A stretch of DNA of 64,000 nucleotides, taken from the NCBI RefSeq assembly GCF_000092845.1, contig NC_014150.1, positions 2,107,510 to 2,171,509 on the forward strand. The letters run 5' to 3'. The first letter of the stretch is position 1, and every line of letters begins with the position of its first letter. Of this stretch, positions 18,804-28,361 are shown piece by piece. Under the pieces are notes generated by a model, which worked only from the letters and a program-made list of their open reading frames with translations, was not told the origin of the DNA and did no database searches. A program made the translations under genes and the position numbers. The DNA is from Brachyspira murdochii DSM 12563 (lineage in GTDB: Bacteria; Spirochaetota; Brachyspiria; Brachyspirales; Brachyspiraceae).

Positions 18804-19973
18804 ATGCTTAAATACGATTCTAAAGAAATACTGGATTATATAATAAAATGCAGAAGACATCTTCACAGCATACCAGAAATAGGAAATTATCTTCCTAAAA
18901 CAAAAGAGTTTGTAATAAATGAGCTCAATAACTTTAAAAATATTAAATACACAGAAAATAAAAAAGACTCTGGAATAATAGCCTATATAACAGGTGAAAA
19001 TAATACAAAAACAGCAGCATTGCGTGCTGATATGGACGCTTTACCTATAAAAGAAGAAACAAATTTTGAATACAAATCCTGCAATGGTAATATGCATGCA
19101 TGCGGACATGATGCTCATACCGCTATTCTTTTAGGTGCTTGTAAAATACTTAATGATAATGCAGATAAAATTAAAGGAAATATTAAATTTTTGTTTCAGA
19201 CGGGGGAAGAGACTGGAAGCGGTGCTAAAATAATGATAGAAGAAAATGCCCTCAAAGATGTAGAAGCAATATTCGGAGTGCATGTAGGAAGTTTTGCACC
19301 AGAAGCTCCTAATGGTGTTTTTGTTATACAGGAAGGTCCAATACTCGCATCTACCGATAAAATAGTTATAAAAATAAAAGGAAAAGGGACACATGGGGCT
19401 TATCCTCATGTGGGAAGTGATCCTATAGTTATGGCAGCTGAAATAATAAATGCCCTTCAGACAATAATTACCAGAGAAATAGAGGCAAGCGAAACTGTTA
19501 TATTATCTCTTTGTAAGATTAACGGAGGAAGTGCATTCAATATTATACCCGATTCTGTAGAAATAGAAGGAACTATAAGAACTTTCAGCAATGATGTACG
19601 TGAGTTTTTTATAAAAAGAATAGAAGAAAAATCAAAACTTATAGCACAGTCAATGCGTGGTGAAGCCGAAATAAATATAATAGAATATTCCTGCGTTACA
19701 TATAATGACAAAGAAATAACAGAAAGCATAAAAAATGAAGCTTTAAAAATATTTTCAAAAGATGCTGTATGGAATAAATATTATAAACCTAGTTTGGCTG
19801 GAGAAGATTTTTCTTACTATACAAAAGAAATTAAAGGCTGTTTTGCATTATTTTCAACTGTTACTGATAAAAAAATACCAAATCATAACAGTAAATTTGA
19901 GATAGAAGAAAACAAACTCAATATGCCTTCAGAACTTATGGCAAATTGGGCTTACAACTTTTTAAATAGCTGA
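18804..19973 (+). CDS. M20-family amidohydrolase
   Basis: 389-residue metal-dependent hydrolase of the hippurate / N-acyl-amino-acid type. Landmarks are CRRHLHSIPEIG, LRADMDALPIKEET, the metal motif MHACGHDAHTAILLGA, and FLFQTGEETGSGA with the catalytic glutamate pair. The dimerisation domain has GKGTHGAYPHVGSDPI, and a late PSLAGEDFSYY provides the last metal ligand. It probably releases amino acids from N-acylated substrates in the cytoplasm; the substrate is unknown. It starts at ATG 18804 after AAGGAAA. Confidence 0.9.
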   Translation: MLKYDSKEILDYIIKCRRHLHSIPEIGNYLPKTKEFVINELNNFKNIKYTENKKDSGIIAYITGENNTKTAALRADMDALPIKEETNFEYKSCNGNMHACGHDAHTAILLGACKILNDNADKIKGNIKFLFQTGEETGSGAKIMIEENALKDVEAIFGVHVGSFAPEAPNGVFVIQEGPILASTDKIVIKIKGKGTHGAYPHVGSDPIVMAAEIINALQTIITREIEASETVILSLCKINGGSAFNIIPDSVEIEGTIRTFSNDVREFFIKRIEEKSKLIAQSMRGEAEINIIEYSCVTYNDKEITESIKNEALKIFSKDAVWNKYYKPSLAGEDFSYYTKEIKGCFALFSTVTDKKIPNHNSKFEIEENKLNMPSELMANWAYNFLNS

Positions 19974-20046
19974 TATATTTATAAGAACTTGATTTCGGCA
20001 TTTATTTTTATATACTACTATATAGCATGTAAAAAAGGATTTATTT

Positions 20047-20310
20047 ATGTCAATTAATCAAGAATTAGCAAATATCATTTCAAATTTGGACGATAATAGT
20101 CTTCTAAATAATTCTCTTCAAATAAAAGAATTACTATATTCAGGTGCTGTGCTTGATGATTCTTTAAGCGAAGCATTATTTGTTTCATCAGTAGAACTGC
20201 TAGAAAAAATAAAAACAAACCCTAATAACTATACTATAAATAGTGAACAAATTGCAGCTATTAATAATATAATAAGTAAAATGGAATTATCATTTATGGA
20301 TTTAGAATAA
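20047..20310 (+). CDS. Small hypothetical protein
   Basis: 87 residues, acidic, predicted mostly helical (LANIISNLDDNSLLNNSLQI ... VELLEKIKTNPNNY). There is no signal peptide or membrane segment and no cysteine. AAGGA precedes ATG 20047 at good distance, which supports real translation. I do not recognise a family. Nothing in the neighbourhood (M20 hydrolase upstream, convergent glycosyltransferase downstream) suggests a role. Confidence 0.6.
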   Translation: MSINQELANIISNLDDNSLLNNSLQIKELLYSGAVLDDSLSEALFVSSVELLEKIKTNPNNYTINSEQIAAINNIISKMELSFMDLE

Positions 20311-20413
20311 AGAAAATAATATTTTATACTAAATACATAAAATATTGTCTTGTTTTTATAGTATATTGATTATAATAAAAAAATTGAATAGTTAAAAAGT
20401 TTAATACTTTTGT

Positions 20414-22207
20414 TTATTTTTTTATAAAACCTGATATAAAACCTTTTATAAAGAAAAATCCATAAGTTAAATGCGATAAAAATATACCTATAGCCTTACA
20501 AAAACCTTTTATAGGAGATAATGTACTAATCCAGCTGCCTATCAAACATAGCAGGTAAAAACTATGAGGAAAAAGCAGTAAAGCTAAAAATATGTTTTTA
20601 TTAATTGCTGATATATAAGTATTTAAAACTTTAGGCAAATCAAAATATAAGGCAAAAGGTACAAATATAGTGTATAGTAAAAATACTGAAGGTATAAAAT
20701 AAGACAAACTCAAAGAATTGCCTCCAAACCTTTTTACAAAATACCCTCTATGCCAAGCATAATTTTTTAACTGCTTGAAATGTCCAAAAAATAAATCTCT
20801 TCTATGATGATAAACCAATGCCTCTGGAGTATATAATATTTTTTCATTCGCTTTCATAATATTATTGCAAAGTATGGTATCCTCACCAGGCCAATACTCA
20901 CTGTCAAAGCCTCCTACCTTATCATAAAGCTCTCTTGTGATAATAAAATTGCAGCTTGGATAATCATTAACATACTGAACCTTATCTGGTATATATCTAG
21001 CCTTATGCTTTCCGCTCATAAGTGTTGAACTGTAAATAAGTCCGCTTATCTGTTTTGAAAAATTATCTTTATTGGTATTAACAGCAGGTCCGCCAAGAGC
21101 ATAAACTTTTTTACTCTCCATTGCCCTTAATGCATTTAAAAGCCAATCTTTTTCTGGGTATGTATCATCATCTAAAAATGCCAATATACTTCCATTTGAT
21201 TTTTTTACTCCCATTGCTCTTTTTATAGCAGGCGGAAACTCTCCTGTTTCTATTATTTTAATTCTTTTGTCTTTAAATAATTCTATATTAATTTCATCAT
21301 CAGTATATTTATCTGGAAGTATTATCACTTCAAAGTTGGTATATATTTGTTCAAGTAAATACTCTGTTTCTTCCTTTATATAGTCATTAATTTTTTTTAG
21401 AGGTATTATAATACTTACAAGAGGTTTTTCTTTAAGCTCAGAAAATAAATCTCTGTAAAAATGAACAATATTAAGCCTATAAAATATTGCCAAAGTATCA
21501 ATAAAAGTTCTCCATAATACTGAAAATTTAATAAATCCGAAATGCCTGTTTGGATTAACTATAACAGGTGCCGATACTATTTTTTTACCGTTTGAATTGC
21601 ATGCAGCTAAAACTTCCAAATCATAAGCAAAAGCCTTTACCAATATTCTAGGGAAAATATTTATAATAGCATCTCTTTTGAAAAGTTTTAATCCAGTCTG
21701 AGTATCCTGTATAGGAAGATGAAAAAATATTTTAACAAACATAAAATATATAAAAGATATTAATTTTCTTATATTAGAATAATTAACTACAGAATCTTTA
21801 TGTCTTTTAGAGCCTATAACAACATCAGCATTTTCTTTTTGCATAATCACAAAAAAATTTTCAAGCTGCGATGGATCTATTTCCATATCGCCGTCGCAAA
21901 ATATTATATACTCTCCATTAGAAACTTCGCATGCTCTTTTTAAAGCATGTCCTTTTCCCTGATTTTCTATAGCATAAATGCCTATTATATTTTTTAAGTT
22001 TGGGTTTTTATTATTTTTTTGGAAGTTGGAGCATAATTTTTTTATTTCTTTTTTAGAATTATCACTGCTTCCGTCATCGGAAATAATTATTTCAAAGTTC
22101 ATTAAAAAGGGAGAAACTTTATCTATAAGTATATTAATATTTTTTTCTATTTCTTTTTCTATATTATATACTGGTACTAATATAGAGACTAATTCTTTTA
22201 TCTTCAT
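20414..22207 (-). CDS. Two-domain family-2 glycosyltransferase, membrane-anchored
   Basis: 597 residues with two GT-A domains in tandem. The first (about 5-235) is DPM1-like: ILVPVYNIEKEIEKN, IISDDGSSDNS, FCDGDMEIDPSQL, QTGLKLFKRDAI. The second (about 265-510) has SIIIPLKKINDYIKEE, FLDDDTYPEKDW, GGPAVNTN and GGFDSEYWPGEDT, a metal-binding DDD plus an acceptor ED motif. Two or three hydrophobic segments end the protein (SYFIPSVFLLYTIFVPFALY and later). It likely transfers sugars to a lipid carrier or surface glycan. Fusion of two GT2 domains in one chain is less common than single-domain enzymes. Confidence 0.85.
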   Translation of the reverse strand: MKIKELVSILVPVYNIEKEIEKNINILIDKVSPFLMNFEIIISDDGSSDNSKKEIKKLCSNFQKNNKNPNLKNIIGIYAIENQGKGHALKRACEVSNGEYIIFCDGDMEIDPSQLENFFVIMQKENADVVIGSKRHKDSVVNYSNIRKLISFIYFMFVKIFFHLPIQDTQTGLKLFKRDAIINIFPRILVKAFAYDLEVLAACNSNGKKIVSAPVIVNPNRHFGFIKFSVLWRTFIDTLAIFYRLNIVHFYRDLFSELKEKPLVSIIIPLKKINDYIKEETEYLLEQIYTNFEVIILPDKYTDDEINIELFKDKRIKIIETGEFPPAIKRAMGVKKSNGSILAFLDDDTYPEKDWLLNALRAMESKKVYALGGPAVNTNKDNFSKQISGLIYSSTLMSGKHKARYIPDKVQYVNDYPSCNFIITRELYDKVGGFDSEYWPGEDTILCNNIMKANEKILYTPEALVYHHRRDLFFGHFKQLKNYAWHRGYFVKRFGGNSLSLSYFIPSVFLLYTIFVPFALYFDLPKVLNTYISAINKNIFLALLLFPHSFYLLCLIGSWISTLSPIKGFCKAIGIFLSHLTYGFFFIKGFISGFIKK

Positions 22208-22292
22208 AACTTTAACTTCTTTACGGCTTATAAGTATTTTTTAGATATTATACAAAAACTATAATATTTTGTAAATATATCAAAATATTTTA

Positions 22293-22868
22293 TTATTTAA
22301 AATTGGAAGGCCAGCCATTTATTTTTATAGTATTATTATCTATAATAAGCTCCAAAGAAATATATCCTTTATAATTATCAAAATCTTTTTGAGTATAAAC
22401 ATCAGTAAAAAAATATATTTTCTGATTAGATGAACCTATAAAACCTCTTTCTTCATCATAAAGCTCATCAATATACTCACCATCTATCAATACATCAGTG
22501 TATTTTAATAATTCTAAAGCTCTGTCAAAGTTTGAAGCATTAATTTCTTCTAAAGTATATCCGCTGAAAAGTATTACAGATAAATTATTTTCTCTGCACC
22601 ATTTGGCTATATAGGCAAGTCCTTTAGACTGAAGTATAGGCTCTCCTCCAAGCAAAGTAATACCCTCTATATGATAATTTTCTTTGCTGTATTTTATCTG
22701 TTCTATAATATCATCGCAATCTATTATATGTTTTTTTATAATAGGCTGCATATGAGTATTACAGCAGTTTCTGCATCTTTTCATGCAGCCTTGTGTCCAT
22801 ATTGCAAATCTTTTACCTATACCTTCAGATTTGCTACATTCTCTTATACTATTGATATTTAATAACAT
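22293..22868 (-). CDS. Radical SAM 4Fe-4S protein, NrdG/activase-like
   Basis: 191 residues, the length of NrdG and pyruvate formate-lyase activase cores. The cluster motif is C28-x3-C32-x2-C35 in WTQGCMKRCRNCCN, and GITLLGGEPILQSKGL carries the SAM-binding GGEP motif. C-terminal strands include DVLIDGEYIDELYDEE and FIGSSNQKIY. No glycyl-radical enzyme (NrdD or PflB) is adjacent. It is instead the last gene of the helicase/PIN/AAA operon, and its start is one base past the end of the AAA+ coding sequence. Its target is therefore unknown. Confidence 0.85.
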   Translation of the reverse strand: MLLNINSIRECSKSEGIGKRFAIWTQGCMKRCRNCCNTHMQPIIKKHIIDCDDIIEQIKYSKENYHIEGITLLGGEPILQSKGLAYIAKWCRENNLSVILFSGYTLEEINASNFDRALELLKYTDVLIDGEYIDELYDEERGFIGSSNQKIYFFTDVYTQKDFDNYKGYISLELIIDNNTIKINGWPSNFK

Positions 22869-22869
22869 A

Positions 22870-24712
22870 TTATTCTAATTCAAAATCAAAATCTGCTCTT
22901 TTAGGATTAAGCTGAACAATTTTTATAGTTCTTCCCTGAAGAGAATCTATATTTTCAAATACAAAATTAGAAATCGGATTTAGTATTTTACTTTCAACTA
23001 CATTTAAAACTCCGCGTCCTCCATTTTTTATATCAACAGCATTAGATATCGCTGAATATGCACTCTCCTCATTTTCAAACTTTATTTCAGCTTTATATTT
23101 TTCTTTAATAAATGTTTCTATATACTTAAATTTGCCTCTTGCTATATTATTAAGGAAATCTGCACTGTCTATAAAATTAAAAGGTACTATATTATCTCCA
23201 ACTCTATTTAAAAGTTCTGGTCTTTTTAACTCTTCAACAAAATGTTTTTTTTACATGCTCTAAAAACTTTTGATATACCTGCTTTTTATCAGTACTATAA
23301 TCTATATCACTTGCCCCTATATTTGAAGTAAATATTATAACAGATTCTGAAAAAGATACTGTCTCTCCTTTACCGTCAGTTAATCTTCCGTCTTCAAGTA
23401 TTTGCAAAAATTTATCAAGTATTCTTCCATGTGCTTTTTCTATTTCATCAAATAAAAGTACACTGAAAGGCTTTTCTTTTATAGCATTAGTAAGCTGACC
23501 TCCTTCCTCATAGCCTACATATCCCGGAGGAGCTCCTACAAGTCTTTGATCGCTGTGTTCATGATTAAACTCTGACATATCAAATCTTATACAAGCATTT
23601 TCATCTCCAAATAAAAACTCAGCCAAAGATTTTGCAAGTTCTGTTTTACCTACACCCGTAGGACCTACAAAAAATAATACCCCCTTAGGCTTTTTTTGTT
23701 TTGCTGAATGCTGTATTCCAGAAAAACCTGTAAACGCCCTTATTATTACATCTTTTACTTTTTCTATAGCCTCATCTTGTCCTTTTACTCTTAAAGCTAA
23801 AGTTTTTTCTATATTAGCTAATTTACTTTTACTTAAATCCTCCCAAGGACTTTTTTTCTCTCCGTATTTATATAAATTAATTATTTTATCTGCACTGAGT
23901 TTGGGCTCTGTCTGCATTGAAAGTTTCATTATCTGTGCTATGTCTTTAAGTTTGAATCCTTCCAAAGAATCTATAAAATCATTTCTTCTGTTTTCATCTA
24001 ATGGAGGATCTAAACTTATTAAACTTTCATTATTTAATACAAAACTTTCTCTTTCTAGTCTTCCCGGAGAAGGTATATTAATAGAGCTTACATCAGGATT
24101 ATTTAAATAGTATGATGAAGGTATTGTAGAAAGTTTATTTGTAATTATGATTATAGATCTTTTTTGTTCTTTAAAATCATTATCGAACATATCATAATTC
24201 ATAGATTCTCTTAAAGCCTTTCCTATTATAGCAAGCCAATTTCTTTCATTTTCACTTAAAGAAGCATTAGAGCCAAATATATAATCAGAATAATCTATAA
24301 TAAAACAAATTTTATTATTTGCTTTTGATTTTATCTGCTGAAGTACATAATTAAAAAACTCATTAATATCTTTATATTTAGGTCCTTGATTATTATTTTG
24401 ATTATCTTCTAAATCATCGCCCAAATCATAAATATTACTTGGAGCTTGATTTGTCTTCTCTTTAGAAAATGTTAAATTAGATATTTTTGAAACATCATAA
24501 TCAATGCCGTCAACTCTATCCCATTTTATAACATTATTAAATTTACTTTCTTCATTTAAGAGTTTAATAATATAATTTGAAATATATTCATACTTTCCAG
24601 TTTTTCTATTTCTTATTATATCAGAAGAGTTTCCGCTTAAAATAATAGAGCCTTTTAATTTAGAATCTCTTATAAACCTTTCAATCCATAAATCAATTTT
24701 TCTCTCTTCCAT
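22870..24712 (-). pseudogene. ClpB-like AAA+ protein, frameshifted in an A8 tract
   Basis: The intact part (24712 to 23234, 492 residues) has an N-terminal degenerate AAA-like domain without a Walker A lysine but with CFIIDYSDYIF. A Clp D2-type domain follows: Walker A GPTGVGKTE, pore loop GAPPGYVGYEEGGQL, Walker B VLLFDEIEKAH, sensor IIFTSNIGA. It ends early at EHVKKTFC. Reading past an A8 tract (23245-23252) with one base fewer restores EHVKKHFVEELKRPELLNRV and a normal Clp C-terminal small domain of about 120 residues ending FDFELE, whose stop is at 22870-22872. This is a decayed gene, a sequencing error, or a slippage-controlled gene. Confidence 0.75.
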
Positions 24713-24724
24713 AAATAAAGCTCC

Positions 24725-25864
24725 TTATAATGTTCTTTTATCTGTATTATTAATATCCAAAGCTCCTTTAGATATTTTATCAGGATTTTCCCACAATACT
24801 TTTTTGTCTGATAATTTTATAGAGTAAATTTCTTCTAAATCTTTATTAAAATTATCTATATCCTTAACGCATGTTAAACCTTCATAATTATCAAATGTAT
24901 ATTCTAATTTTCCATTAAGTCCTACTTTACAAACAGCCCTTTTTCCAGAAGGTTTTTTAGCTATAATTTTTACTATTGATTCATTATCATCTTTTATAAG
25001 TTCTGGTGCTGAAACTTCAAACTCATTTCCTCTTAATGATTTTATTATAGATTTTACAACATCTTTTCTTACTTCTTCTGTTATTCGTATGTCCTCTGTT
25101 TCTTTATCTATTATTTCAACATCTTTTACTATGCTTTCAATATTTTCTGAAACATTATCACTATTTAAAGATGCTTTTGCGGCTTCTATCTGTTTTAATA
25201 ATTTATCCCTTTTTTCAATATTCTCTTTACTTTCTATATTTTCTTTTTTTAGATTATCTTCAATATCTTCTATTTTTGTCTGCAATACTCTTTTTTCTCT
25301 CTCTTTTTCTTTTTTTGCTCTCCATTCGCCTGCATTTGAATTAGCTTCATCTATAATATTTTTTACTCTGCTTTCTATTTTTTGACTATAAACATTCATC
25401 TCTCTGTCTGTAACGCCTTCATCATTTAATAATTCATTTCTTAAATTATCAAATTTATCTCTGGCAAAATCAATTAAGATGATATCATCTATACTCATTA
25501 TAGTTTTATTGAAATAATCCAAAAGAGCCTCTTTATTTTTATTTTTTTGCTCTCTTATTATTCTCTCTTCTTCTCTTTTTCTGCTTAATGCCTCATTTCT
25601 CAAATAATTTATATCAGATTCTACTATGAAACTTAAATTTCTTGCTGCTAAAGGATCGGAACTAACAATTCTTTCTATGTCTTGAATTTCTATGTTTATA
25701 TTTTGTAAGGATACATATTTATTAAGTCCTTCATTAATAATATTTTGTATAGCCTTTTTATGTCTTATAATAGCATTCATTACATCTCTTATGGAATTCT
25801 CTCTTTCTAATTTTTTTTGTTTTTCTCTTTCCAATCTATAACTATATTGATGCTCTTGGCTCAT
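24725..25864 (-). CDS. Coiled-coil protein of the helicase/PIN/AAA operon
   Basis: 379 residues. Residues about 10-265 are highly charged and predicted coiled coil (long runs of E, K, R with leucine/isoleucine spacing). The C-terminal ~110 form a globular domain (EEVRKDVVKSIIKSLRGNEF, SGKRAVCKVGLNGKLEYTFD). There are no membrane segments. It is separated by 14 bases from the PIN gene and 12 from the AAA+ gene, so it is surely co-transcribed. I do not recognise the family; a scaffold or substrate adaptor for the AAA+ protein is possible but inferred only from position. Confidence 0.7.
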   Translation of the reverse strand: MSQEHQYSYRLEREKQKKLERENSIRDVMNAIIRHKKAIQNIINEGLNKYVSLQNINIEIQDIERIVSSDPLAARNLSFIVESDINYLRNEALSRKREEERIIREQKNKNKEALLDYFNKTIMSIDDIILIDFARDKFDNLRNELLNDEGVTDREMNVYSQKIESRVKNIIDEANSNAGEWRAKKEKEREKRVLQTKIEDIEDNLKKENIESKENIEKRDKLLKQIEAAKASLNSDNVSENIESIVKDVEIIDKETEDIRITEEVRKDVVKSIIKSLRGNEFEVSAPELIKDDNESIVKIIAKKPSGKRAVCKVGLNGKLEYTFDNYEGLTCVKDIDNFNKDLEEIYSIKLSDKKVLWENPDKISKGALDINNTDKRTL

Positions 25865-25878
25865 AATTCCCCCCGCCT

Positions 25879-28326
25879 TTAATTTTTATCTTTTTTATTT
25901 TTCTTTTTTTTATTATTTTTATTTTGATTATTATTTATTTGATTTGCATCTTTCTTATTCAAATTATTATTTTTGAAATCTTCTAAAGAAATATATTTTA
26001 TACTCTGAGAATCAGCTTTAACTTTTAAATTATTATCATCTGTTATAAGAACGACATCTTTAGCCAAAAACTTCATTGCAGCGGCTAATATTTTATTATC
26101 ATTTTTATTTTTATCAAAACCTTCAGGAAGTATGCTGTTGTCATAATCTTCTTTTCTTATGTTTGCTTTATTATTATTAGCTTCTATATTTCTTATAGCT
26201 TCTCTAGCTTTAAATTGTATATTTTCATCTGACTTATCTTTTAATTTATCTAATTCTTCTATAACTGTAATTGGTATTATTAAAAGAGTTTTACTATCTA
26301 TATAATCAAATATTTTAGGTTCATTAATAAGCACATTTGTATCAACAGCATAAACTTTACTGAAATTATTTATTGATTTATCATTGAGTTTATAAACTGC
26401 TGACTTTATACTCTCCAATGCTGTATTGATTATACCATTATTTTTAAAGTCTTCTTCGGTGATTTCAAGTTTTGATGATATATCTTTTAATATTTTATCT
26501 ATATTATTTAAATTATTAAGTATTTTATCTTTAGAGGTTTTATAGTATTCTATTATTTTATAACTTAAAGATGAAGCTGATATATTATTATAAATATCTC
26601 CTGTTTTTAATTTCAAACTTTCTTCTATACTTTTTATATTATTAGCAAAACTATTAATAGATTTTTCTATAGATGAAAACTCTTCAAATCTGTATTCAGT
26701 ATCAGACATATATTTTTTCATCATATCAATAAATGCATTCTGATATAAGTTTTTAGATACGCTGTCAATATCTTTAATTTCTACCTTTATATGTTTTAGA
26801 TAATCAAATAATTTGTTTAAATCATTATAATCTAAAGACTTTATATTATTTTTTTTAATGATGCTTAAATATAATTTTGAAATCGAATTATTATCAAGTG
26901 TTTTTCTATTAACTATAGTCATCAAATATGATATTAATAAGTTTATAGTTTTTATATCATTAACTTTTTTATTGTTTGAAAATATATGATTAATAATACT
27001 TTTAGCCTGATTATCATCTAATTTTAAAGCTTTAGCATTATTAATTATATCTGATATAAAGTTTAAAGCATCATCAAAGTTTTCTATTATATTAAACAAA
27101 TTAAAAACATTATTTCTGAATGCTTCAATTCCTCCTATCATTAAAGATATCAATAATATCCTTGCATCTTTTATCTGGTATTTATTTATTAACTCTGAAG
27201 AAATTTCATTAAAATCAATTTGATGAGAAATAGAATATCCTAAACTAATAACACCATCTCCGAAATCATTATGAACTCTAAAATTTGATATACATACATT
27301 AGTTTTATCTTTATTTAAAGCAATGCAGTTTTCTAATATCATGTCATCTTCAATATATAAAGTCATTTTTTTATCTTTTATATCTATAGAAAAATCATCG
27401 CTTCCATATACTAATAAAAGACTAGAGTTTGTTTTTATTTTATCTTTTTCATATAGTTTTTTATTTACTATAACAAAATCTTTACTTCCTAATACATTTT
27501 TTAATTTTTCATCAATTTTTGAAGTTTCATATATATCAAGTATTTTAGAAAAATTACTGTAGTCAAAATTATTTAACTTAATACTGCTGCTATAGTTATT
27601 CTTGAGTGTTTCTATATTATTTATATTTTCTATTAATGATTTATTAAAATTATTGTCATTTTTTTTATCTTTTAATTCTATTTTACCATCTTCAAGTAAA
27701 TTTATTTTGTCATTAAACTTTATCCAAATAACACGCAGAGAACCTCTGTCAATTCTTCTTATTTCTGAAGTAGGATGAAGCCAAGAGAATTTATTTCTAT
27801 TTTTTAATTCTTCTAATATCATTTTAGCTTTATTTTCATCAAATACAAAATTATTATCAGATATATCTCTTAATTTAATACCAGTAGGATTAATTTGAAA
27901 AATAATTTTATTTTCAAGCTCTAAACTATTACTAATTATATCATAAATAAAAACTACACTGTCTTCTGCCTCTTTTCCCGGTATCAATCCTTTTGACTGA
28001 AGTTCTTTTCCTAAATCTGTAAGCCTTATTTGAGATGGAAAAATACTGCTTAAAGATGTATTTTCATTTATATAAAAATCGCTTTCTACAGCTCTTAAAT
28101 TAATTAATTCTATAAGTGAAGGCAGTACCAAAGAATCTGTATCTGGTATAAAAAGCATATCCTCAAGTATTGTTTTAATAGATATAGAGCTATATTCATT
28201 ACTGTATCTGTTTATTAATTCCAATATAAGCCATTCTATAGCAGCAGATTTCCTTGATGTAAAATGGTATACAATAGAATTATACTCAATATAAGGCTTA
28301 GAAAAAGATATTGATGATATTTCCAT
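25879..28326 (-). CDS. Large protein with C-terminal PIN nuclease domain
   Basis: 815 residues. The C-terminal PIN domain (about 657-785) starts KVYAVDTNVLINEPKIFDYI and has the acidic set D662, E691 (VIEELDKLK), D743 (NDNKILAAA) and D763 (LITDDNN), as in active ribonucleases of the YlaK/PhoH-linked PIN group. The first ~640 residues are helical and contain winged-helix-like stretches (RDISDNNFVFDENKAKMIL; GSLRVIWIKFND). A lysine/asparagine-rich tail ends the protein. It lies between the Upf1-like helicase and the coiled-coil gene in a tight operon, suggesting joint RNA or DNA processing. The N-terminal function is unknown. Confidence 0.78.
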   Translation of the reverse strand: MEISSISFSKPYIEYNSIVYHFTSRKSAAIEWLILELINRYSNEYSSISIKTILEDMLFIPDTDSLVLPSLIELINLRAVESDFYINENTSLSSIFPSQIRLTDLGKELQSKGLIPGKEAEDSVVFIYDIISNSLELENKIIFQINPTGIKLRDISDNNFVFDENKAKMILEELKNRNKFSWLHPTSEIRRIDRGSLRVIWIKFNDKINLLEDGKIELKDKKNDNNFNKSLIENINNIETLKNNYSSSIKLNNFDYSNFSKILDIYETSKIDEKLKNVLGSKDFVIVNKKLYEKDKIKTNSSLLLVYGSDDFSIDIKDKKMTLYIEDDMILENCIALNKDKTNVCISNFRVHNDFGDGVISLGYSISHQIDFNEISSELINKYQIKDARILLISLMIGGIEAFRNNVFNLFNIIENFDDALNFISDIINNAKALKLDDNQAKSIINHIFSNNKKVNDIKTINLLISYLMTIVNRKTLDNNSISKLYLSIIKKNNIKSLDYNDLNKLFDYLKHIKVEIKDIDSVSKNLYQNAFIDMMKKYMSDTEYRFEEFSSIEKSINSFANNIKSIEESLKLKTGDIYNNISASSLSYKIIEYYKTSKDKILNNLNNIDKILKDISSKLEITEEDFKNNGIINTALESIKSAVYKLNDKSINNFSKVYAVDTNVLINEPKIFDYIDSKTLLIIPITVIEELDKLKDKSDENIQFKAREAIRNIEANNNKANIRKEDYDNSILPEGFDKNKNDNKILAAAMKFLAKDVVLITDDNNLKVKADSQSIKYISLEDFKNNNLNKKDANQINNNQNKNNKKKKNKKDKN

Positions 28327-28361
28327 AAATTATTTCCTCTATTATTATATATATCTATTAT

